Assembly (NCBI RefSeq): GCF_000399665.1
Contig: NZ_KB976986.1
Span: forward strand, 879,131-943,130
Length of the DNA stretch: 64,000 nt
Source: Acinetobacter calcoaceticus ANC 3811
GTDB lineage: Bacteria; Pseudomonadota; Gammaproteobacteria; Pseudomonadales; Moraxellaceae
Reading direction: 5' to 3'
Made by a program: the position numbers and the translations under genes. The notes beneath the pieces are model-generated. The model ran no database searches. It worked only from the letters and a program-made list of their open reading frames with translations, and was not told the DNA's origin. Positions 1-7,982 of this stretch are shown piece by piece; position 1 is the first letter of the stretch; every line of letters starts with the position of its first letter.

Positions 1-486
1 TTTGAAATTGCACAAGGGCGTTTAGGGCCAGGGCGTATTCATCATTGCATGCGCTGTATTGGAGCTGCAGAAAAAGCTCTAGAATTGATGATTGATAGAG
101 GCATGTCTAGAACGGCGTTTGGCAAAGAAATTTTAAAACTCGGTGGAAACCTTGAACGTGTAGCCGATGCGCGAGTAGCCATAGATCAAGCTAGACTTTT
201 AACCTTGTATGCTGCTTATAAAATGGATACTTTAGGAAATATGGCCGCTTTAACAGAAATATCTGCAATTAAAGTAGTGGCTCCGAGTGTTTTAGAAAAA
301 GTAGTCGACATGGCGATTCAGCTACATGGCGGTGCGGGCCTTTCGAGAGATACACCATTAACGGGTTTCTTTGCTCAAGCACGCAGTTTACGTTTAGCTG
401 ATGGTCCAGATGAAGTACATAAAGGCATGATTGCCAAATTAGAGTTGGCCAAACGTGGTTATTTCGGTCGTCATAAGAAAGTATAA
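1..486 (+). CDS. acyl-CoA dehydrogenase family protein, C-terminal part (5' end outside window)
   Basis: The reading frame is open from the first base, so the gene begins upstream; only about 161 C-terminal residues are visible. They match the C-terminal helical domain of acyl-CoA dehydrogenases: an [10 protein letters not shown] helix, [14 protein letters not shown] near the FAD/substrate region and the ending [14 protein letters not shown], where family members carry GxxE/DVH. Such enzymes oxidise acyl-CoA to enoyl-CoA with FAD. It is followed after 16 bases by an APH-like kinase, a pairing typical of ACAD10/11-like dehydrogenases acting on phosphorylated 4-hydroxyacyl-CoAs, so this subfamily is possible. 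The family call is firm; the substrate is inferred from context. Confidence 0.9.
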   Translation, partial: FEIAQGRLGPGRIHHCMRCIGAAEKALELMIDRGMSRTAFGKEILKLGGNLERVADARVAIDQARLLTLYAAYKMDTLGNMAALTEISAIKVVAPSVLEKVVDMAIQLHGGAGLSRDTPLTGFFAQARSLRLADGPDEVHKGMIAKLELAKRGYFGRHKKV

Positions 487-502
487 GTTTAAGGAAATAA
501 AG

Positions 503-1624
503 ATGTCGGTAATTGATATAGGCGGTGAAGTACGTGAAGGTGAAGAGCTGGATATTGAGTCAGTTGAAAACTGGTTAAAAAAACAAGATGTTGATTTGAT
601 TGGTCCAGCAGTCGTTACTCAATATACAGGTGGGGCGTCGAATTGGACTTACCGTTTAAAGTATGAAAATACCGATTTAATTTTACGTCGTCCTCCAAAA
701 GGAACAAAAGCGAAGTCGGCCCACGATATGGCCCGTGAATATATGGTGCAGAAAAATCTTGCGCCTTATTATCCGGTGCTTCCTAAAATGGTGACACTTT
801 GTCAGGATGAATCGGTCATTGGCTGTGATTTTTATGTCATGGAACGCATTGAAGGCATTATTCCTCGTGCAAAATTACCGCCTGAGCTTGGTTTTAATGA
901 AGAAGATGTTCATCAACTTTGTGTGAATGTTATTGATAAGCTGATTGAGCTACATCAAGTTCATTATGAGAACACACCTTTAGCTGAACTAGGCAAAGGT
1001 ACTGGCTATTGTCGTAGACAAGTTGAGGGTTGGGATAAGCGTTATGAAAAAGTCCGCACAATCAACGTTCCTTCTTTTAAATATGTCCGAAAATGGCTAA
1101 ACGATAATATCCCTCAAGATTCTACGACTTGTATTATTCACAATGATTGGCGTTTTGATAATGTGATTTTAGATCCAGAACATCCAACAGAAGTGATTGG
1201 CGTGCTTGATTGGGAAATGGCGACCTTGGGTGATCCATTAATGGATTTAGGTAGCGCTTTGGCCTATTGGGTTGAGCCTACGGATAACATGATTTTTAGA
1301 TCAACACGCCGTCAGCCGACTCACTTAAAGGGAATGTTTTCTCGAAAAGAAGTCGTTGACTATTATTTGCAAAAAACAGGATTAGAGCCAGAAAACTGGG
1401 CTTTTTATGAAGTCTTTGGTGTATTTCGTTTAGCAGTGATTGCTCAGCAAATCTATTACCGTTATTACCATAAACAAACCCGAAATCCTGCATTTAAAGA
1501 TTTCTGGATAGTGATTCATGCGCTACATATCCGAGCTTTAAAACTTATCGCACAGCAAAAATTGCAAAAATCTGAATTTGCTCAGCAATCTCTACAGAAA
1601 ATACAGGGTATTTTAAGAAGATGA
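503..1624 (+). CDS. phosphotransferase family protein (APH/ACAD10-kinase-like)
   Basis: A 373-residue kinase-like protein. IHNDWRFDNVILD near residue 212 is the catalytic loop of aminoglycoside phosphotransferase-like kinases (H-x-D-x4-N) and VLDWEMATLGDP is the metal-binding Asp motif that follows. GGASNWTYRL near the N terminus resembles the nucleotide loop. The start at 503 is preferred to an in-frame ATG at 455 because AAGGAAATAAAG lies just before it and the longer form would overlap the dehydrogenase. The stop overlaps the next gene by 4 bases. In mammals and in the lva pathway, related kinases phosphorylate 4-hydroxyacyl-CoA; that role here is inference, and drug resistance is unlikely. 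Confidence 0.85.
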   Translation: MSVIDIGGEVREGEELDIESVENWLKKQDVDLIGPAVVTQYTGGASNWTYRLKYENTDLILRRPPKGTKAKSAHDMAREYMVQKNLAPYYPVLPKMVTLCQDESVIGCDFYVMERIEGIIPRAKLPPELGFNEEDVHQLCVNVIDKLIELHQVHYENTPLAELGKGTGYCRRQVEGWDKRYEKVRTINVPSFKYVRKWLNDNIPQDSTTCIIHNDWRFDNVILDPEHPTEVIGVLDWEMATLGDPLMDLGSALAYWVEPTDNMIFRSTRRQPTHLKGMFSRKEVVDYYLQKTGLEPENWAFYEVFGVFRLAVIAQQIYYRYYHKQTRNPAFKDFWIVIHALHIRALKLIAQQKLQKSEFAQQSLQKIQGILRR

Positions 1625-2319
1625 CCACAATTTATCTGGTAAGACACGGACAGGCCTCGTTTGGTAAAAGTAACTATGATGAGCTGTCTGAAAATGGTGA
1701 GGCTCAGGCGACTTTGTTAGGTCGTTATTTTAAGCAAATATTGAAAGAACAACCTTATGTGGTTGCAGGAACTATGCAGCGTCATGAGCAGACTGCAAAG
1801 CTCGCACTTGATGAATGCTTTCCAGATGCGATAATTCATCATAATAATTTATGGAATGAGTTTAACCACCAACAAGTTTTTGCCCGTTATGAACCGCGTT
1901 TTGAACAGCCTGAACTTTTAAAAGCTGATGTAGCACAAGAACAGAACCCACGTGCATATCTTGCCAAAATATTTGAAGGCGCAATTGGACGATGGACCGA
2001 TGGCGATTTTCATCATGAATATGATGAGTCTTGGCCACATTTTAAAGAAAGAGTCGAAACAGCATTGCAGCAACTTTGTGATGAGTTAGCAAAAACCAAA
2101 CCTCGCTATGCAGTCGTTTTTACCTCTGGTGGTGTAATTTCTGTAGCAATTGGAAAATTGCTTGAACTCAGTCCTAATCGAACTTTTGCCTTAAATTGGG
2201 CAATTGCGAATACAAGCCTTACGACTTTGCGTTTGGTGGGAAATGAAGCTCAGGTTTTAAGTTTAAATGAACATCATTTTATAAAAGCTGAGCGTCCAGA
2301 TTTACTGACATGGATTTAA
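1621..2319 (+). CDS. histidine phosphatase family protein (phosphoglycerate mutase-like)
   Basis: A 232-residue protein of the histidine phosphatase superfamily. IYLVRHGQASFGK at the N terminus holds the phospho-accepting His9 in the RHG motif, and MQRHEQTA supplies the phosphate-binding Arg. The second catalytic His of classic members (usually HGG) is replaced: the equivalent stretch reads FTSGGVIS. Catalysis may therefore be weak or different. The gene overlaps the upstream kinase by 4 bases (ATGA), so the two are translationally coupled, and it is followed after 15 bases by an SDR. The substrate is unknown; a phosphorylated acyl intermediate made by the kinase is one possibility. Confidence 0.85.
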   Translation: MTTIYLVRHGQASFGKSNYDELSENGEAQATLLGRYFKQILKEQPYVVAGTMQRHEQTAKLALDECFPDAIIHHNNLWNEFNHQQVFARYEPRFEQPELLKADVAQEQNPRAYLAKIFEGAIGRWTDGDFHHEYDESWPHFKERVETALQQLCDELAKTKPRYAVVFTSGGVISVAIGKLLELSPNRTFALNWAIANTSLTTLRLVGNEAQVLSLNEHHFIKAERPDLLTWI

Positions 2320-2334
2320 AATAAGGATAAAAGC

Positions 2335-3078
2335 ATGGCGAAGACAATTTTAATTACAGGCGCAAGTTCTGGATTAGGCGCGGGTATGGCGCATGAATTT
2401 GCAGCCAAAGGCTATAACTTAGCGATTTGTGCACGCCGTTTAGACAGATTGGAAGATCTAAAAACTGAACTTGAAAATGAGTACGGTATTAAAGTAATTG
2501 CAAAAAGTCTGGACGTCACCAATTACGATCAGGTTTTTGAAGTATTTCGCGCCTTTAAACAACAATTTGGCTATTTAGACCGAATTATTGTAAATGCCGG
2601 AGTCGGAAATGGCCGTCGTATTGGTAAAGGTAATTTTGAAATTAACAGAGCCACAGCTGAAACAAACTTTATTTCTGCTTTAGCGCAGTGTGAGGCAGCA
2701 ATTGAAATTTTTAGAGAGCAAAACGCCGGTCATTTGGTGGTGATGTCATCTATGAGTGCTATGCGCGGATTACCAAAACATTTATCGACTTATGCTGCAA
2801 GTAAAGCCGCGGTCGCTCACTTGGCTGAAGGTATTCGTGCTGAATTATTAGATACCCCAATTAAAGTCTCAACCATTTTCCCGGGTTACATTCGTACTGA
2901 AATAAATGAGGGTGCTAAACATTTACCTTTTGAGGTAGATGCCAAAACAGGATGTAAAGCTTTGGTCAAAGCTATCGAAAAACAACCTGTAAAGGCTTAT
3001 GTGCCGCAGTGGCCATGGTTACCCATGAGTATTGCCATGAAGGTTTTGCCTTTAAGATTGGTCAATAAACTAGGATAA
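2335..3078 (+). CDS. SDR family oxidoreductase
   Basis: A 247-residue short-chain dehydrogenase. TGASSGLGAG (residues 7-16) is the NAD(P)-binding glycine motif, NAGVG follows strand 4, the catalytic Ser lies in VVMSSMSAM and the Tyr-Lys pair in YAASK. RRLDRLEDL after strand 2, with ARR, suggests NADP(H) preference. AAGGATAAAAGC precedes the ATG. It is the last gene of the operon with dehydrogenase, kinase and phosphatase-like protein and is followed by a terminator. In the analogous lva pathway an SDR oxidises the 3-hydroxyacyl-CoA formed after dephosphorylation; that role is inferred. Confidence 0.88.
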   Translation: MAKTILITGASSGLGAGMAHEFAAKGYNLAICARRLDRLEDLKTELENEYGIKVIAKSLDVTNYDQVFEVFRAFKQQFGYLDRIIVNAGVGNGRRIGKGNFEINRATAETNFISALAQCEAAIEIFREQNAGHLVVMSSMSAMRGLPKHLSTYAASKAAVAHLAEGIRAELLDTPIKVSTIFPGYIRTEINEGAKHLPFEVDAKTGCKALVKAIEKQPVKAYVPQWPWLPMSIAMKVLPLRLVNKLG

Positions 3079-3111
3079 AAAATCCCCCTAAATTTTAGGG
3101 GGATTTTTTAA
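3078..3111. terminator. bidirectional rho-independent terminator
   Basis: AATCCCCCTAAA and TTTAGGGGGATT form a GC-rich stem with A and T runs on either side. It sits between the SDR (plus strand) and the convergent OprD-type porin (minus strand), so it can serve both. Confidence 0.9.
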
Positions 3112-4368
3112 TTAAAACTTTTTGGTGTAATTGACGAATAAACGATCTTCACCAAAGTCATTGCCGTGTTTTACGTTGTAATCAATACGAATATATTGCA
3201 GGGCAACGCCTTTTAAGAACGGCTGTTGAAATGCATAGTTTAAAATCACATTCGACTCGGTTTCATGGTTCTTTTCACCATTTGCTGCTTTAAAGTCATG
3301 ACCGTAAACATATTTCACCATCGCATTTAAACCGGGTACATAATCTTTAAAATCGTAGCCATACATCACATGGTAAGACTTTTCATCTTCTTTAAAGAAG
3401 CCCGTAGCATTCCAGTTAATGAAATAAGTTTCTGGTAAGAAGCCATCTGGTAATGGGTAAGCCGATTCACCGATAATTTGTTGGTAACCCAAACCAAAGG
3501 TATGGTTTTTTACTTTAACGGTTTCAAGTAATCCAATGTTCTGCGCATCAATATCAAAAGTATTGCCATCATCTTTTGCATTAAAGTACTTAAACTTAGA
3601 CGTAAGAGCGAAAGTTGGCTGTTTCCAAGTATGTTCAAGCCCAACATAATGCTTGTTATACAAATCTTCTAAATTACCAAAATAATATTCACCCTTTAAA
3701 GACGGCGTGAATTGATAGCGCAGGTCAATGTAGTTAAGACCATCCGACTCTTTTGTGATTCCATTTGCCGTGAATGAAAACTTTTTAAAGTCTTCTTCAT
3801 TTCGTGGAGACACTTTTTCAACTCGGCCAATTTCGGCATAAAGCTGATCTGAAAGTTGTGACTTTAAGTTGGTTCCCCAATACGAAGTGAGTAGCTGACG
3901 ACTAGCATCTACAGCTGTTACAGGTAAATCGAGCCAGAGTTCACCGACACTTAAAAGGGTTTTGTCATAGCCGAGTTTTAAGGTCGCGCCGTATTTTAGA
4001 TAGTCTGATGCTTGAGATTGCGTTTCTTTATTAAAGGGCAAAACTGTATCTGCGACGTGTTTGTCAGAACTTAAACGCACGGCGTATTGAACAGAAGCAT
4101 CAGCCCCAATCGTAATCGGCTTGTCTGCTATAACTAGTTGGGTATCATGCATTTTCGACTTATAAAATAATGATGCTGCTTGAGACCAACTGCCCGTATC
4201 TTTTAAGGCATCATTATCAAAATCACGGTTGATATAAGCATTTTTTAAAGTGAATTTCCATTCATCTTCAGTTTGCTGATTTGGATTTGCGGCCCATGAG
4301 TTGCTGCACATCAGTAATAAAGTGGCAACAGCTAAAGTGTGTGGTTTAAAACGGTGAAATAATTCCAT
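3112..4368 (-). CDS. OprD family outer membrane porin
   Basis: A 418-residue outer membrane protein. The N terminus has a signal peptide (hydrophobic LAVATLLLMCSNSWA, cleavage after AWA/AA). The mature part alternates aromatic beta strands, shows the OprD-family features KNAYINRDF near the start, GLNYIDLRYQF and GLEHTWKQP further on, and ends in KKF, an outer membrane sorting signal. The family takes up small acids and amino acids. It lies 109 bases downstream of an MFS transporter on the same strand and next to the iac genes, so uptake of indole-3-acetate or a related acid across the outer membrane is the likely job; substrate is inferred. Confidence 0.88.
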   Translation of the reverse strand: MELFHRFKPHTLAVATLLLMCSNSWAANPNQQTEDEWKFTLKNAYINRDFDNDALKDTGSWSQAASLFYKSKMHDTQLVIADKPITIGADASVQYAVRLSSDKHVADTVLPFNKETQSQASDYLKYGATLKLGYDKTLLSVGELWLDLPVTAVDASRQLLTSYWGTNLKSQLSDQLYAEIGRVEKVSPRNEEDFKKFSFTANGITKESDGLNYIDLRYQFTPSLKGEYYFGNLEDLYNKHYVGLEHTWKQPTFALTSKFKYFNAKDDGNTFDIDAQNIGLLETVKVKNHTFGLGYQQIIGESAYPLPDGFLPETYFINWNATGFFKEDEKSYHVMYGYDFKDYVPGLNAMVKYVYGHDFKAANGEKNHETESNVILNYAFQQPFLKGVALQYIRIDYNVKHGNDFGEDRLFVNYTKKF

Positions 4369-4424
4369 AATCCATTTCCCAGATGTATGCCAGTCCTCGG
4401 CATTACGTAATTTTGAATATTTCG

Positions 4425-4454
4425 GTACTCTCTAAGCGTTTAGTTAGAGAGTAC
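4425..4454. repeat. perfect inverted repeat between MFS and porin genes
   Basis: GTACTCTCTAA and TTAGAGAGTAC pair over 11 bases around an 8-base loop. It lies in the 109-base gap between the MFS transporter and the porin, both on the minus strand. On that strand no T run follows, so it may attenuate or protect mRNA rather than stop transcription; a regulator site is the alternative. Confidence 0.6.
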
Positions 4455-4477
4455 ATTTTTGCAATTGGTGAGACCTA

Positions 4478-5827
4478 TTAATTTAATTTTTCAAGCTTCA
4501 TACTTTCACTAAAGAATTTGCAGCCTTTAAAAAGCAGAATTAAAGCCAGTACACACGACAGACCACCCACAATAGATAAAGAAGAACCCACCATTAATGG
4601 ACTACCAAAAACTTTATCTGTGATAATTGCCACCAATGTTGTACCAATACCGAGTCCAATTAAGTTACTGACCAAAAGAAAGAGGGCAGAAAGACGTGCT
4701 CTAAATTGGTTTGGGGCTAACATCTGCAAAGCAGTTGCTGAAATCACTAAAGGGAAAGAAGCAAAGAACATTGCAGGAATTAATAAGCTAACCGACAACC
4801 AAAGCTGATCTGTTTGGGTAAAAAATGAAATTGGAATAATCAGGCCAACAATCCCAATCACACCTGTGAACATCGGTGCATCTTGCCGACCTTTTTTAAT
4901 AAACCAGTCATTTAGCCAGCCTGCACAAAAAACGCCTAATGTATTTGCAATTAACAGAATCGTGCCGAGCATATAACCTGTTTCAGTCGGTGCAAGTTGA
5001 AACTTTCGAATATAAAATGCAGGTGTCCAACTGGTAAGGCTGTATAGCGCCATTGCATAAAAGGTAAAACCTAAATAATGACAAACAAATGTTTTCGAAT
5101 GTTTTTTAATAAACTGAAGACATTGTGAGAATTTAACTTGATCAACTTGTCCATTTTGGTTGAGCTGTTGGCCTTTACGTGCAGGGTCTTTAACGGTCAG
5201 AATAAATAGCAGACCAATAATGATGCCCGGTAAACCAACTACAAAAAAGGCAATTTGCCATGCTTTAAGTGCACCTAATAGTGGAACTTCAATGAGTGTC
5301 ACGCCTTTAAGCAAGTTAATCACATAACCGCCAACCAAAAAGGCAATACCACCACCTAAGAAAGCGCCAATTGAATAAATCCCGACAGCACGTCCCAGTT
5401 TGTCCTTACTAAACATGTCGCTAAACATTGAATAAGCAGCTGGAGATAAAGCCGCTTCACCCACACCTACGGACATACGGCTCAAGAACAGTTGAATAAA
5501 GTTTTTACTTAAACCACAAGTTGCGGTTGCTAAACTCCAAACAATAATCCCGATTGAAATCAGTTTTGGTCGTGAAAAACGATCGGCAATATAGGCTAGC
5601 GGTAAACCCATTACAGCGTAAAAAAGTGAGAAGGCAAGGCCATGTAACAAGCTAAATTGTGTATCTGAAAGTTGAAGATCTGCTTTGATTGGCTCGATCA
5701 TCAACGCCAGAATTTGGCGGTCAATAAATGAAAATATATATGCCAACATACAAAGTGTGACGACATACCATGCATAAGCATTGCTTTTCTTTTGTGTCCT
5801 TTCAACAGCGATATTACTTTGGTTCAT
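4478..5827 (-). CDS. MFS transporter (ACS/spinster-like)
   Basis: A 449-residue major facilitator protein with about 12 hydrophobic segments. SFIDRQILALMIEPIKADLQ in helix 1 and the helix 2-3 loop LAYIADRFSRPKL (A-type motif GxxxDRxxRxxx) are typical of spinster-like and ACS-family members. VGVGEAALSPAAYSM in helix 4 is also characteristic. AAGGATTAAGTGT precedes the ATG. Reading direction is the same as iacR upstream and the OprD porin downstream. Its place beside the iac cluster suggests import of indole-3-acetate or a related acid; the substrate is inferred. Confidence 0.88.
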   Translation of the reverse strand: MNQSNIAVERTQKKSNAYAWYVVTLCMLAYIFSFIDRQILALMIEPIKADLQLSDTQFSLLHGLAFSLFYAVMGLPLAYIADRFSRPKLISIGIIVWSLATATCGLSKNFIQLFLSRMSVGVGEAALSPAAYSMFSDMFSKDKLGRAVGIYSIGAFLGGGIAFLVGGYVINLLKGVTLIEVPLLGALKAWQIAFFVVGLPGIIIGLLFILTVKDPARKGQQLNQNGQVDQVKFSQCLQFIKKHSKTFVCHYLGFTFYAMALYSLTSWTPAFYIRKFQLAPTETGYMLGTILLIANTLGVFCAGWLNDWFIKKGRQDAPMFTGVIGIVGLIIPISFFTQTDQLWLSVSLLIPAMFFASFPLVISATALQMLAPNQFRARLSALFLLVSNLIGLGIGTTLVAIITDKVFGSPLMVGSSLSIVGGLSCVLALILLFKGCKFFSESMKLEKLN

Positions 5828-6240
5828 ACACTTAATCCTTATGTATAAAACGCTTAAAAAAATTGATATCTAACTTTTATTATTCCTCTGAAGTTTTCGA
5901 TATTTCCCCTTTTAGATAAGAATAATAAATAGGCTAGAAATGAGTAATTTGGTCTCGTACAGACCAGAAGAGTGTGTCTAAACCCGATTAGGAATTAATG
6001 GGATTCTAAATATCATGGAATTATTATTTTCTTTTTATATGTAAAATTCCATTACTTATTGAGTATGTTAGAATACCTAAAAAGTATGTTAAGTAAACAG
6101 ATAGTAATAATTTATTGAATTAAGAAACTGATTTTTATTTATTTTTTAATATTAAAACTTGTTTTATAAAGAGCAGCGAGAAAAGAAGAACTGTTTCATA
6201 CTGCTCTTGAGCGTATCTAACCCGATATCAAGTCAAATAA
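5828..6240. other. 413-base AT-rich intergenic region upstream of the MFS gene
   Basis: No gene is visible. The region carries the promoter of the minus-strand MFS gene. ATGGAATT (6015-6022) and AATTCCAT (6045-6052) form an inverted repeat, and AATTCCATTA (6045-6054) exactly matches ten bases of the candidate IacR operator at 6801-6810. Confidence 0.5.
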
Positions 6241-6708
6241 TTAACTTGATGGCATGAGATCAAATAATTTTTTTAACTGATGATTTAAATTATGGAGCTC
6301 ATCTTCTGAAAAAGCATTCAGGATGCCTGCCAAGGTGACCACACTAATCTGATTAATCTGTTCAACCAGCTCGACACCTTTGGCAGTTAATTTGACCATC
6401 GAAATTCGTTCATCGGTAGTAGAAGAGTAGACCTCAACAATTCCATCTTCTACTAAGCGATATACGGCTTTTGTTGCAGTCGTTAACTTTAAGGTAGAAA
6501 GATTAGCAATATCGGTAATACTGGCTTCACCCAAGGCATTGGTACTTAAAATGATTTTACGGCGTGTATTATCAATACCTAGTTTTTTTATTGATTTTTC
6601 AATGAGTTGTGAATATTTTCCATTGACTTGGGAAATCCAAAAAAAAGGGAAATTTTGAATACTCGACGGTTCTTTATTAGGAAGAAATTGTTCTAAATGA
6701 TCAAACAT
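6241..6708 (-). CDS. iacR: MarR family transcriptional regulator, IacR-like
   Basis: A 155-residue MarR-type winged-helix protein. ALGEASITDIANLSTLKLTTATKAVYRLVEDG resembles the MarR recognition helix region in parts (ASITDIANLS, TTATKAVYRL), followed by the wing STTDERISMVKLTAKG (DxR-x-xxxxLT motif). It is divergent from iacH, 149 bases away, as in the described iac clusters where iacR encodes the MarR repressor that responds to indole-3-acetate. The candidate operator 6804-6832 overlaps the iacH promoter. The family is firm; the name follows from gene order. Confidence 0.88.
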   Translation of the reverse strand: MFDHLEQFLPNKEPSSIQNFPFFWISQVNGKYSQLIEKSIKKLGIDNTRRKIILSTNALGEASITDIANLSTLKLTTATKAVYRLVEDGIVEVYSSTTDERISMVKLTAKGVELVEQINQISVVTLAGILNAFSEDELHNLNHQLKKLFDLMPSS

Positions 6709-6795
6709 AGCTAAGCAATAACTTAGTGAAAAAAGGGTAATCCTATTATAAACAAAATTTTGGATATTTCCTTGAGAACAAATTATAAAAAATAC

Positions 6796-6824
6796 TTGAC
6801 AATTCCATTAAATTTTCCGATATT
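6796..6824 (+). promoter_or_regulatory. probable iacH promoter
   Basis: TTGACA (6796-6801) and GATATT (6819-6824) are separated by 17 bases, a good sigma-70 arrangement. The transcript would begin about 20-30 bases before the iacH ATG. The -10 box overlaps the inverted repeat 6804-6832. Confidence 0.65.
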
Positions 6825-6832
6825 TTAATGGA
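6804..6832. promoter_or_regulatory. candidate IacR operator
   Basis: TCCATTAAA (6804-6812) and TTTAATGGA (6824-6832) are perfect 9-base inverted arms, centres about two helical turns apart, covering the spacer and -10 box of the iacH promoter. A MarR dimer bound here would block transcription. Assignment to IacR is inferred from position. Confidence 0.55.
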
Positions 6833-6857
6833 GATATAAAAATACATGGAAAAGTGA

Positions 6858-7967
6858 ATGAATATTGTTAGCCAAAGCGTGCACAAAGGAAGTGGCAAGC
6901 TCAAGGTGATGGTCAAGGACACAATTGATATTCAAGGTCTAAAAACTATTGCTGGTAGTCGAGCTTTATTAAATGTTGAACCTGCTCACGATGATGCTGA
7001 GGTGGTTAAAAACATTTTAAAAGCTGACTGTGAAATTATTGCGAAAACAAATTTGCACGAATTGGCTTTTGGAATTACGGGCATTAACCATGCTTTTGGT
7101 ACACCTGTTAATCCAAAATATCCTGAACTTATTCCAGGCGGCTCTTCGAGTGGTTCGGCTGCGGCAGTTGCTGCTAAACAAGCTGACTTTACTTTAGGTA
7201 CAGACACGGGCGGCTCTATCCGTATGCCCGCTGCGTGCTGCGGAGTTTTTGGATTAAAGCCAACTTTTGGCCGAGTGAGCAGAAAAGGCGTATATCCGCC
7301 GTCAAGTTCTTTAGATTGTGTTGGTCCTTTTGCAAATTCAATCGAGATGATTGAAAAGGCTATGCAAATTATTGATCCAACTTTCAAACCTACTGAATTT
7401 ACTAGCGCTCCAAAAATTGCTGTTCTGGATGTAAAAGCAGATGAGGTTGTTTGGAACTGTATTTATCAAGCACTTCAAAAAGCCAATTTACAGACCACTT
7501 CAGAAAAAGTTGAACATTTTGAAGCAGCTTATGACGCAGGCATGCAAATTATTAATTATGAAAACTGGCAAGCGTACGGCGAGTTAACTCAAACCGGCTT
7601 AATTGGTTCTGATGTAAATGGTCGTTTATTAAAAGCGGCACACACCACTTTAGAGCAAGTGCAACAAGCGGAAGCTGTGAAAGAGCAGCTCATCCAAGAA
7701 CTCGATGCTTTACTAGAAAAATATGATGCATTGGTTTTACCGACACTTCCACAAATTCCACCGAAAGTTTCTGAAGCTGAAAACACAGTCGCTTTTTTGA
7801 ATCTTACCAGTTTAGTTCGACCATTTAATTTATCAGGTCATCCAGCTATTTCAGTGCCACTTGAAACCAGTGAAGGTTTACCAGTGGGCTTACAGATCGT
7901 ATCGAAGCATCAAAAAGATGAGCAATTATGCGCTATGGCTAAATTTTGTGTTGATGCAATGCAATAA
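6858..7967 (+). CDS. iacH: amidase family protein IacH
   Basis: A 369-residue amidase-signature enzyme. The Ser-Ser-Lys triad is visible: Lys in VKDTIDIQG, and GGSSSGSAAAVAA with GTDTGGSIRMPAA for the two serines. It is shorter than typical amidases (about 450-500 residues), mainly at the N terminus. It is first of nine closely spaced genes matching the order iacHABICDEFG. IacH is predicted to hydrolyse an amide or lactam in the indole-acetate route, possibly ring opening of an oxidised intermediate; its exact reaction is not settled. The start is chosen on context, as the ribosome site is weak. Confidence 0.88.
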   Translation: MNIVSQSVHKGSGKLKVMVKDTIDIQGLKTIAGSRALLNVEPAHDDAEVVKNILKADCEIIAKTNLHELAFGITGINHAFGTPVNPKYPELIPGGSSSGSAAAVAAKQADFTLGTDTGGSIRMPAACCGVFGLKPTFGRVSRKGVYPPSSSLDCVGPFANSIEMIEKAMQIIDPTFKPTEFTSAPKIAVLDVKADEVVWNCIYQALQKANLQTTSEKVEHFEAAYDAGMQIINYENWQAYGELTQTGLIGSDVNGRLLKAAHTTLEQVQQAEAVKEQLIQELDALLEKYDALVLPTLPQIPPKVSEAENTVAFLNLTSLVRPFNLSGHPAISVPLETSEGLPVGLQIVSKHQKDEQLCAMAKFCVDAMQ

Positions 7968-7982
7968 ATTACAAGGAGTTAG

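Noticed and set aside
503..1624. Aminoglycoside resistance gene
   Set aside because: The protein has the kinase fold but sits in an acyl-CoA dehydrogenase operon and resembles ACAD10-type kinases.
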